Assembly (NCBI GenBank): GCA_934792465.1
Contig: CAKVOK010000046.1
Span: 1-30,764, forward strand
DNA length: 30,764 bases
From: an uncultured Clostridia bacterium
GTDB taxonomy: Bacteria > Bacillota > Clostridia > RUG12999
Direction of reading: 5' to 3'
In this document: positions 8,855 to 16,488 of the stretch, one piece after another
How positions within the stretch are numbered: position 1 is the stretch's first letter
Layout of the letters: each line of letters starts with the position of its first letter
Position numbers and translations under genes: made by a program
The notes under the pieces: model-generated
Databases searched by the model: none
Seen by the model: the letters and a program-made list of their open reading frames with translations, nothing else
What the model was told of the DNA's origin: nothing

Positions 8855-10729
8855 ATGAGAAATTTTAAAATATTAAGATATATCAGAAAACTATTGCCGA
8901 TTATATGCGTTTTTTGTATTCTCGCAACATGCGGGATTCATTACAGGCTTAAATCGTCCAATATGTATGTTGCCTCCGAGGTAATTCATTATAATGATAC
9001 TTTGGCTGAAGAGGGGAAAGCACCTACGGGTGATAAGCTGGACGTTAATGAAATTAAGGCTTCGTCGGTTATGTCCAAGGTCGTAGAGCGTATGGGTCTG
9101 ACGGGGATTTATTCGGTTGACAGCCTTATTTCAAGGATTGATATAACGCCGATTCCCGACCAGGATAAGCTTGCGCAGAAAGAAGCAAGGCTGAAAGAAG
9201 GCGAAGAATACGTTTACGAACCGAGTACCTATATTGTTTCGTTTAAGGCGACCAGCAGAGAGGGTACGGAATTTGCAAGAACCATTCTCGATGAAACTCT
9301 CGATGTTTACTTTTCGGAATACAGCCAAAAATATGTAAACGTAGCACCGGCAGACAATACAATTGAAAATCTTGAAAGCGGCAATTATGACTATATAGAA
9401 ATGATGGAGCTGATAGACAGCGACATAGATGATACTTTGCAGACGCTTTATCAGCGTATGGAGAAAAATCCGTATTACCATGCGACGGGAACAGGAACGT
9501 CGTTCAACGATTTGGCGGATGATTTTAACTATATACGTTCGGTTAAGGTATCTTCGCTGTTTTCCAAGATATATAAATATCAGATTACAAAAAATAAATC
9601 GGTTTTGCTTGCGGATTATACGACAAGAATAGATAATAACAATATATCGAATACGAAAGAAGAAAGCATAGTAACAGATCTTGTTTCCGTAATAGATAAG
9701 TATGTAACCAAAATGAGAGAATCCGGAAATACAAATATTACGTATGAGTATATCCTTGACGATGTTCATGAGAAAGACCTTGTCGATTCAAAAGGAAATC
9801 CCGTTCAGGCAGGAGATCAGACCGTTACGTATGACGAGCTGATATACAGCTGGAGAGATCACAACGAAACAAAAGATTATGCGCTTATAGATTCCGCATA
9901 TTGCCGTTATATTCTTGATACGTTCGGCAGCTGCACGGGTGCGTGCGGAACGGGTGAATGTGTTTTGTCGGGAAAGACGTGTACGGCACTCGGAAATGCA
10001 TACTATGACCAAATCGAAAAAGAGGTTAATGAGGAAATTCAATCTCTTGTCCGGGATTTGACAAAGCTTTATAATACTACAAAAGAAACAAATGACGAAT
10101 ACAACGAATATCTCGGTGCAAGCTATATTTCCGTTTTGTCCTCGTCTTCGGTCAAGGAAAGCATAAATGTAAATCTTTATACGTTGATTGCATTTTTCTT
10201 CCTGATAATTTTATGCTGCGGCGGTGCGATTGTCCTCGGTAGAGTAGCGGATATTATTAATTATTTCTTCTATACGGATCATATAACGGGATTAAACAAC
10301 CGCGGATATTTTGACAGGTATTTGAAATCCATGGATAAGAAATTGCTTGATGACGATGTTGTATGCTGTACGGTGGATATTGCGAATCTGTCTGCGATAA
10401 ACAGCGAATACACACGTCAGACCGGTGATGAAATTATCAAAATGTTTACACGATTCCTGAAAGAAACGTTCGGGAAATCGGAAGCGGAATTTATCTACAA
10501 CGGAAACGGAAGCTTCATAATCCTTGTGGAAAATTCGGATTATATCACTGTCGAAGATATAATGAATCTCTTTAAACTCAGATTGGAAGAAAGAGAAGAA
10601 AATGCAAATGTTAAGATAGAATATAAGATTGGTATTTCGGAAACACGCAAGGGAAATCAGACGGCAAGAAAGCTTCTTTCGGAAGCGATACGAAACAAAA
10701 AACCGTATGTGTCGGAAATAAAGGAATAA
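8855..10729 (+). CDS. Wzz-like membrane protein fused to a degenerate GGDEF domain
   Basis: This 624-residue protein has a transmembrane helix near residues 10-30, a ~400-residue outer domain paralogous to the preceding protein, a second helix at about 440-465, and a cytoplasmic GGDEF-type domain from about 474 to 620. The domain keeps TDHITGLNNRGYFDRY, VDIANLSAINSEY and TGDEIIK. However, the catalytic GGDEF reads GNGSF (about 550), and the position of the RxxD inhibitory site reads KSEA. Diguanylate cyclase activity is therefore unlikely; a sensory or protein-binding role is more plausible. Five cysteines cluster in the outer domain (C350, C360, C364, C369, C376). AGGAGGAG upstream supports ATG 8855. 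Precedents for degenerate GGDEF proteins in EPS control are B. subtilis YdaK and Listeria PssE; this fusion to a co-polymerase-like ectodomain is unfamiliar to me. Confidence 0.78.
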   Translation: MRNFKILRYIRKLLPIICVFCILATCGIHYRLKSSNMYVASEVIHYNDTLAEEGKAPTGDKLDVNEIKASSVMSKVVERMGLTGIYSVDSLISRIDITPIPDQDKLAQKEARLKEGEEYVYEPSTYIVSFKATSREGTEFARTILDETLDVYFSEYSQKYVNVAPADNTIENLESGNYDYIEMMELIDSDIDDTLQTLYQRMEKNPYYHATGTGTSFNDLADDFNYIRSVKVSSLFSKIYKYQITKNKSVLLADYTTRIDNNNISNTKEESIVTDLVSVIDKYVTKMRESGNTNITYEYILDDVHEKDLVDSKGNPVQAGDQTVTYDELIYSWRDHNETKDYALIDSAYCRYILDTFGSCTGACGTGECVLSGKTCTALGNAYYDQIEKEVNEEIQSLVRDLTKLYNTTKETNDEYNEYLGASYISVLSSSSVKESINVNLYTLIAFFFLIILCCGGAIVLGRVADIINYFFYTDHITGLNNRGYFDRYLKSMDKKLLDDDVVCCTVDIANLSAINSEYTRQTGDEIIKMFTRFLKETFGKSEAEFIYNGNGSFIILVENSDYITVEDIMNLFKLRLEEREENANVKIEYKIGISETRKGNQTARKLLSEAIRNKKPYVSEIKE

Positions 10730-10751
10730 CGGAGAAAGGGGGCAAATGCAT

Positions 10752-12056
10752 ATGGAAAACAAAACGCTTGAATATGCGAAAAGAATTTATTTTGTTGCGG
10801 TAGCGGTATTAATGTATTATTTTCTTACAGAGGTTATAGACCTTGGGCTGTATATTACATACCGTCATGCATTTGCTCTCGTTCTTGCGGCGTCCGGCGT
10901 ATTATGCTTTCTTTATAAACCGAATATTGCAAGAGGTGTTACCGCAGCAAAATCGGCACTTGTATACAGCGCACCGCTCCTTGTTACATTTACGGTATCA
11001 ATGTTCATATGGTTTGTGAAGCAGGTTAATGTAAGTGTTATTTCAAGAGGATTGTCTGCCGTGTTCATATATACGAATATGCTTTCGTTTGCATTGGCGG
11101 CGGCTGCATTTTTGTATATATTCGGCGAAAAGGGTATATGGTACAACCTTATTGCCATACTTACGGCAAATATATTGATGATTATTACCATTATGGCGAA
11201 GTACGGAATAGGAAACTATTTTTCGGAACTGATAACGCTTATCAAAACGTTTGCGGCGGAAACAGGCGATATAATAGTTCGGGCGGAAATACACGAACTT
11301 GCATTTTGCCTCGGTGCATATTTGATTTATATGATATTAAAACCGAAAAAGAATATTGCATTCGTGATATTGCTTGCACTTACATTGTTTTGCTTTATTT
11401 CGGCATTTAAGCGAATAGGTATGGTAGCCATAGTGATTGCACTGTTTTTCGGTGTGATGCTCAAATTTATATCAAAATACAGCAAAAAAGCGGCGATGAA
11501 TCTTGCAATGTTTTTTACTGTGCTTATTATTTTATTGCTTATCGGTTATATTGCGCTTATAAAAATGAATGCCTTTGAGCTTTTGGAGCAAATCGGAATT
11601 GATACAAGCGGGCGTGCAAATATATATAGTGCAGTGAGTAAGTATTATGATTTTTCGCCGGGATTTCTCGGTAACGGAATCGGATTTCTGACATATCAGC
11701 TCAACTCCAATATACATATCGGAGTTGCATCGGTACACAATGACTTTTTGCAGTATTTTATAGACCTTGGTTTTTGGGGATATATTATGTGGCTTGTTTC
11801 GATGACGCTTCTCAGAGTTAGGTATTTCGGAGCAAACGGAAATGTTGAAAGTGCGATTGTGACGTTTGCGTTGCTTGTTTATTTGATTGTGGTGTCATTG
11901 ACGGATAATACAATGAACTATCCGCTGCTGACAGCCGTACTGGCAATCCTGATGTCGGGCTGCGGATTTGATAAACAGGTACGTACCGCAGAAACAAAAA
12001 TGTTCGGATATGTTTCCGAACCGAATAAGTATAAGGGTGGTAATTCGCTTTTATGA
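10752..12056 (+). CDS. Wzy-like O-antigen/EPS polymerase
   Basis: This multi-pass membrane protein of about 434 residues carries the O-antigen ligase/polymerase pattern. About ten to twelve hydrophobic helices surround a long outer loop that contains FKRIG, SGRANIYSAV, GFLGNGIGFLTY and SVHNDFLQYFIDLGFWGYI; this loop's Arg and His residues are typical of Wzy and WaaL enzymes. It should join flipped repeat units into polymer on the outer face, working with the Wzz-like pair encoded just upstream. ATG 10752 is preferred to ATG 10746 because GAAAGGGGG (10733-10742) then sits nine bases away. The stop overlaps the next start by four bases. Confidence 0.92.
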   Translation: MENKTLEYAKRIYFVAVAVLMYYFLTEVIDLGLYITYRHAFALVLAASGVLCFLYKPNIARGVTAAKSALVYSAPLLVTFTVSMFIWFVKQVNVSVISRGLSAVFIYTNMLSFALAAAAFLYIFGEKGIWYNLIAILTANILMIITIMAKYGIGNYFSELITLIKTFAAETGDIIVRAEIHELAFCLGAYLIYMILKPKKNIAFVILLALTLFCFISAFKRIGMVAIVIALFFGVMLKFISKYSKKAAMNLAMFFTVLIILLLIGYIALIKMNAFELLEQIGIDTSGRANIYSAVSKYYDFSPGFLGNGIGFLTYQLNSNIHIGVASVHNDFLQYFIDLGFWGYIMWLVSMTLLRVRYFGANGNVESAIVTFALLVYLIVVSLTDNTMNYPLLTAVLAILMSGCGFDKQVRTAETKMFGYVSEPNKYKGGNSLL

Positions 12057-13258
12057 AAATTTTGATGGTAAATAAATTTCTTTATCCCAGGGGCGGATCG
12101 GAAAGCTATATGCTGAAACTGGGCGAATGTTTGGAAAAAACGGGACATACGGTGGAATACTTCGGTATGTACGATGAGCAAAACACAGTCGGGAATTCGG
12201 CGGGTATGTATACGCAAAATATGGATTTTCATTCAAAGGCATTGGCTCGCCTGCTGTATCCTTTTAAGATAATTTATTCTTCGGAAGCATATAAAAAAAT
12301 AACCTGTGTGCTTGAAAGCTTTAAGCCGGATATTGTGCATATGAACAATATAAATTTTCAGCTTACGCCGTCTATAATATATGCGGTGAAAAAGAAGAAA
12401 ATACCGCTTGTCTGGACTGTGCATGATTATCAGATGATATGCCCGAATCATTTGATGTATAATTTTGCGGAGCAAACCACATGTACAAGATGTGTAAAAG
12501 GCAGTAAGTTGAATTGCTTCAAATACGGCTGCATTCACGGGTCAAGGGTGAAAAGCCTGATAGGCGTACTCGAAGCATGGCTGTATAAATATCTGAAAAC
12601 GTACAGACTTGTGGATTTGTTTATATGTCCGAGCCGTTTTCTCGAAAGAAAATTATCGGAAGCGGATAAATTGTACAGCGGAAAAACTTATATGATACAT
12701 AATTTCATAAACAAACCGAAAATAAAAGAAAACGGCGGCGAGAAAGAGCCGTATATCGTGTTTGTCGGCAGGCTGTCCAAAGAAAAAGGCGTTGAACTTT
12801 TGGCAAAATCGGCGGAGCTGCTGCCCGAATACAAATTCGTTGTTGCAGGGAGCGGACCTGATGAGGATATTTTGAAAAACAAAAAAAACATTTGTCGGAC
12901 GGGATTTTTAAGCGGCAAAGAACTGACGGATATAATATCCGGCGCAAAGGCGTTGATAGCACCGTCAATATGCTTTGAAAATTGCCCGTTGTCAATTCTC
13001 GAAGCACATTCCATGGGTGTTCCGGTAATAACGATGAACAGCGGCGGAATGGCAGAGCTTGCGGAGGACGGGGTGACAGGTGCGCTTGCACAAAAACCCG
13101 AACCGGAGTATGTGGCAAAAGCCGTCAGAAAAATATTGTGTAACGAAGAAAAGTATCGGCAGATAAAAGAAAATTGCGTGAAACACAGTGCGGAGATACT
13201 TGATGTTGAAGATTATTGCAAAATTTTAGTTGATAAATATATTGAACTGATTCGGTAA
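12053..13258 (+). CDS. GT4-family glycosyltransferase with internal cysteine cluster
   Basis: This 401-residue GT-B enzyme begins MKILMVNKFLYPRGGSE. It has VWTVHDYQMICP in the acceptor domain, and FVGRLSKEKGVELL plus an E-x7-E motif (FENCPLSILEA) in the donor domain. A cysteine cluster at about residues 143-162 (CTRC, then NCFKYGC) is found in a subset of GT4 enzymes and may bind a metal or stabilise the acceptor lobe. It should add a sugar to the cytoplasmic lipid-linked repeat unit. ATGA coupling to the polymerase gene (12053-12056) supports this start. Donor and acceptor are unknown. Confidence 0.92.
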   Translation: MKILMVNKFLYPRGGSESYMLKLGECLEKTGHTVEYFGMYDEQNTVGNSAGMYTQNMDFHSKALARLLYPFKIIYSSEAYKKITCVLESFKPDIVHMNNINFQLTPSIIYAVKKKKIPLVWTVHDYQMICPNHLMYNFAEQTTCTRCVKGSKLNCFKYGCIHGSRVKSLIGVLEAWLYKYLKTYRLVDLFICPSRFLERKLSEADKLYSGKTYMIHNFINKPKIKENGGEKEPYIVFVGRLSKEKGVELLAKSAELLPEYKFVVAGSGPDEDILKNKKNICRTGFLSGKELTDIISGAKALIAPSICFENCPLSILEAHSMGVPVITMNSGGMAELAEDGVTGALAQKPEPEYVAKAVRKILCNEEKYRQIKENCVKHSAEILDVEDYCKILVDKYIELIR

Positions 13259-13291
13259 TATGCCGTGCAGTACGGCGGAATGGAGAATATC

Positions 13292-14353
13292 ATGACAGAA
13301 TGTCCGAAAGTGAGCGTTATCGTTCCGGTATATAAAACAGAAAAATATCTTAGAAGATGTATTGATTCTTTAAGAAAACAAACATTAAAAGAAATTGAAA
13401 TAATCCTTGTTGACGATGGTTCGCCGGACGGCTGTCCGAAGCTTTGTGACGAATATGCGAAAGAGGACGGCAGAATAAGGGTAATACATAAGAAAAACGG
13501 CGGACTCGGATTTGCCAGAAATTCGGGACTGGAAGCCGCATTGGGAGAATATGTCGGATTTGTGGATTCGGACGATTATGTTGACGAAGATATGTTTGAA
13601 AAGCTTTATACAGCGGCACAGAAAGAAAATGTGCAGCTTGTCTTGTCGAGCATACGCTTTGTCGGCGGCAATGTTTTCGGCAAAGATGATAAACGTACAG
13701 ATGTCGTTTATTTTAAAGAAGATACACTTTTTGAAACAAAAAGCGATATCGAAAATCTTCTGCTCGGAATTGCGGGGGCATTGCCGGAGGAAGCGAACGA
13801 CAGCCGATACGGTATGAGTGTTTGTAAGAATATATATAAACGAGAGATTATAGAAAGCAATAATATAAGGTTTTTGTCCGAGCGCGACATACTTTCCGAG
13901 GACGCATTGTTTATGTTGGATTTCACGAAACATACAAAACGGGCGGCAGGCATCACAGGGGTATATTACAATTATTGCAGAAACGGCGATTCGCTTTCAA
14001 AATCATATAATCCGAGCAGACTGCATAAAAGTGCGGTTTTTGTTAAAGAGATTGAAAAAAGAATCATGAATGATATTCCGAAAGATATATACAAAATATA
14101 CCTTGACAGGCTTGCACAGGCATTAGGCAGGGTGTTGTGTTCGCAGGAAATTATGTATGCTTCGGAGAACAAAACAGATTATTTCGCTTTGAGAAAGAAA
14201 TTAAAGGAAATATGTACAACAAAAGAAATTTCGGAGGCGCTGAAACATTATCCATGGTATAGGTTGCCGCCGAAACAGGCAGTCTTTGCATTTTCGATGA
14301 AATACAGACTGTATTTTCTGCAAAAAATACTTGTATATGCACGCAGTCGTTAA
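13292..14353 (+). CDS. GT2-family glycosyltransferase
   Basis: This inverting GT-A transferase of 353 residues opens with VSVIVPVYKTEKYLRRCIDS. It has ILVDDGSPDGCP for nucleotide binding, NGGLGFARNSGLE, and FVDSDDYVDEDM with the DXD-like metal site. The C-terminal ~240 residues are less conserved and probably bind the acceptor. ATG 13292 is chosen because GGAG (13282-13285) lies six bases upstream; ATG 13280 and GTG 13265 in the same frame would add 4 and 9 residues. Its first 100 residues are very like those of the next gene, pointing to tandem duplication. It should add one sugar to the repeat unit; the sugar is unknown. Confidence 0.92.
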   Translation: MTECPKVSVIVPVYKTEKYLRRCIDSLRKQTLKEIEIILVDDGSPDGCPKLCDEYAKEDGRIRVIHKKNGGLGFARNSGLEAALGEYVGFVDSDDYVDEDMFEKLYTAAQKENVQLVLSSIRFVGGNVFGKDDKRTDVVYFKEDTLFETKSDIENLLLGIAGALPEEANDSRYGMSVCKNIYKREIIESNNIRFLSERDILSEDALFMLDFTKHTKRAAGITGVYYNYCRNGDSLSKSYNPSRLHKSAVFVKEIEKRIMNDIPKDIYKIYLDRLAQALGRVLCSQEIMYASENKTDYFALRKKLKEICTTKEISEALKHYPWYRLPPKQAVFAFSMKYRLYFLQKILVYARSR

Positions 14354-14367
14354 AAAGGAGAATGAAA

Positions 14368-15387
14368 ATGATTTTTTCGGTTATTGTTCCGATATATAAA
14401 GTGGAAAAATATCTTGCACGCTGCATAGAAAGCGTGTTGAATCAATCGTTTGCGGATTTTGAACTGATACTTGTGGACGACGGTTCACCGGACAATTGCC
14501 CGAAGATTTGCGACGAATATGCGGAAAAAGACGGCAGAATAAAGGTAATACATAAAGAAAACGGCGGACTTGTAAGCGCACGCAAGGCAGGTATAAAAAT
14601 TGCGAAAGGTGAATATGTGTTCAATCTGGACGGAGATGACGCATTGGCGGACGGCGCATTGGAGAACGCACGGGAAATTATTTCAAAGACGAATGCAGAT
14701 ATGATAACATTTTCATATATGGAATACAAAAACGGTGTTGCAGACGAGAAAAAAGACGATTTGGCAGACGAGGGATTGTACGAAAAAGACGGTATAGCAG
14801 AAAAAATTCTTCCGAAAATTCTTGCGGACGAAAATATGCTGCATATGTTTTATTTTATATGGGGGAAAGCAATCAAGAGAAGTCTTGTAACGAAACATCA
14901 GCTGAATGTAGGTGCAGGTATTTCGCTCGGTGAGGATTTGTGCTGTGCAGCACCGTGTTATATGCAGGCAGAGAGAGTATATGTAAGCAGAAAAACGGCA
15001 TATTTGTATACGATACGAGATGACTCGATTTCCACAAGCTTTGATACAAAGCAGATTGTGCAGATTGCGGACGTTGTTTGCACACTCCGGAAACTTGAAG
15101 CCGAAAAACCGAAAGATTTTGAAAGTCAGCTTTCGAGATATTCGTGTTTTATGTGCTTTGCGATACTTGCTGCGGCGGCCGAGGGCGGATATTTTGCCGA
15201 ATTAAAGGAAATCAAAAAACTTATAACGGAGCTGCACGGAGAAGAAATATCAAAAGCGGAATTTAAAAATATAACGCTTAAAAGCCGTGTGGCTGTGAAT
15301 TTGATAAAAAAATGCCGCATATACACAGCATTTTATTTTCTTTATCTGTGCAAGTGTATAAAAGGTATTATGGGAAAGAACAGGTGA
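14368..15387 (+). CDS. GT2-family glycosyltransferase (tandem paralogue)
   Basis: This 339-residue GT-A transferase carries FSVIVPIYKVEKYLARCIES, ILVDDGSPDNCP and FNLDGDDALADG. The last holds the metal-binding acidic motif, here DGDD rather than the DSDD of its upstream paralogue. The remainder differs strongly from that paralogue, consistent with a different acceptor. ATG 14368 is preferred to ATG 14362 because AAGGAG (14355-14360) is then seven bases away. A hydrophobic and basic C-terminus (TAFYFLYLCKCIKG) suggests membrane association. It should act in the same repeat-unit pathway. Confidence 0.91.
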   Translation: MIFSVIVPIYKVEKYLARCIESVLNQSFADFELILVDDGSPDNCPKICDEYAEKDGRIKVIHKENGGLVSARKAGIKIAKGEYVFNLDGDDALADGALENAREIISKTNADMITFSYMEYKNGVADEKKDDLADEGLYEKDGIAEKILPKILADENMLHMFYFIWGKAIKRSLVTKHQLNVGAGISLGEDLCCAAPCYMQAERVYVSRKTAYLYTIRDDSISTSFDTKQIVQIADVVCTLRKLEAEKPKDFESQLSRYSCFMCFAILAAAAEGGYFAELKEIKKLITELHGEEISKAEFKNITLKSRVAVNLIKKCRIYTAFYFLYLCKCIKGIMGKNR

Positions 15388-16476
15388 GTGCAATTGGGAA
15401 ACATACCGAAAATATCAGTTATAATGAGCGTATATAACGGCGAAAAATATTTGGCGGAAGCGATTGAAAGCGTTCGCAGCCAGACGTTTAAGGATTGGGA
15501 ACTGATAGCTGTAGACGACTGTTCCGCCGACAATACAAAAAAAATTCTCGATAAGTATTCCGAACTTGACAGCAGAATAAAAGTATACCCGAACGAGGTA
15601 AACATGAAATTGCCTTCATCGCTTAATAAAGCACTGGCATTGGCAAAGGGAAAATATATAGTGAGAATGGACGCAGACGATATATGCTTGGCAGACAGGT
15701 TTGAAAAGCAATATGAATTTATGGAGAGCAACCCGGAAGTGGATTTATCATCGTGCCGTTTTATGACTTTAAAGGGCGATACGGTTTCCTCCGGGGGCGG
15801 CGGAGGAAGATGCGATTCGGAGGCTGTTAAGGCTTTGCTGTTGTTTACCAATCCGATTTTGCATCCCGGCGTAATAGCAAAAAGCGATATAATGAAAAAA
15901 ATGAAATATGATACGTCCCTGACTTGCACGGAGGATTTGGAGCTTTGGACAAGATATGCCGCCGAAAATTATAAAATGGAAATACAAGACGAATATCTTA
16001 TGTTGTATAGGATTCATGACAAGCAGATTACGGGAACAACGCTTGAACGTCAGCACGGAGAGGTTACGGCGATACAGAGAAAGTATTATTCGATACTTCT
16101 TGAAGCTATGAGCGAGGAAGAAGAACGGTTTTATATAAACGGTATTTATTTTAGGGAGAATATTGATATAAATAAATTTTGCGGGTTTTACCGCAAAATA
16201 AAGTCTGTCAATAAAAGAACAAAGTCGTTTGACGGGGAGGCGCTTGCTTATGCGGCATTTGAAATACTTGCCGAATACAAAAGGTGCGGTATATCAAAAA
16301 AAGAGCTTGTCCGCGGCATGATGTGTTTCGGAATACCGTTTTTGATAAAAGAATTTACACGAAAAAAGAAGCAGGCATATAAAGACGGGAGCAAATGTAT
16401 AAAGGCGGCGGAAAAAATCGGTCTGAAACATTCAAACGAAAATGTTGAGTTTCCTGTTTTTGCTAAATCACGGTAA
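15388..16476 (+). CDS. GT2-family glycosyltransferase
   Basis: This GT-A transferase of about 362 residues has ISVIMSVYNGEKYLAEAIES, LIAVDDCSADNT and IVRMDADDICLADRFEKQ. These place it in the GT2 subgroup that includes many capsule galactosyl- and glucosyltransferases. A later CTEDLELWTRYA segment matches the conserved ED catalytic-base region of these enzymes. A five-glycine run (SSGGGGGRC, about residue 135) is probably a surface loop. The start is either GTG 15388, directly after the previous stop, or TTG 15394, for which AGGTGAG (15382-15388) is better spaced. No ATG is available nearby. Specificity is unknown. Confidence 0.9.
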   Translation: MQLGNIPKISVIMSVYNGEKYLAEAIESVRSQTFKDWELIAVDDCSADNTKKILDKYSELDSRIKVYPNEVNMKLPSSLNKALALAKGKYIVRMDADDICLADRFEKQYEFMESNPEVDLSSCRFMTLKGDTVSSGGGGGRCDSEAVKALLLFTNPILHPGVIAKSDIMKKMKYDTSLTCTEDLELWTRYAAENYKMEIQDEYLMLYRIHDKQITGTTLERQHGEVTAIQRKYYSILLEAMSEEEERFYINGIYFRENIDINKFCGFYRKIKSVNKRTKSFDGEALAYAAFEILAEYKRCGISKKELVRGMMCFGIPFLIKEFTRKKKQAYKDGSKCIKAAEKIGLKHSNENVEFPVFAKSR

Positions 16477-16488
16477 GGAGTTGATTAT

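Noticed and set aside
10274..10725. Active diguanylate cyclase in the Wzz-like fusion
   Set aside because: GNGSF replaces GGDEF, removing the catalytic acidic pair.
15787..15805. G-rich run coding for five glycines, considered as a slippage or phase-variation site
   Set aside because: The codons are mixed (GGGGGCGGCGGAGG), not a long single-base tract, and the frame is intact on both sides.
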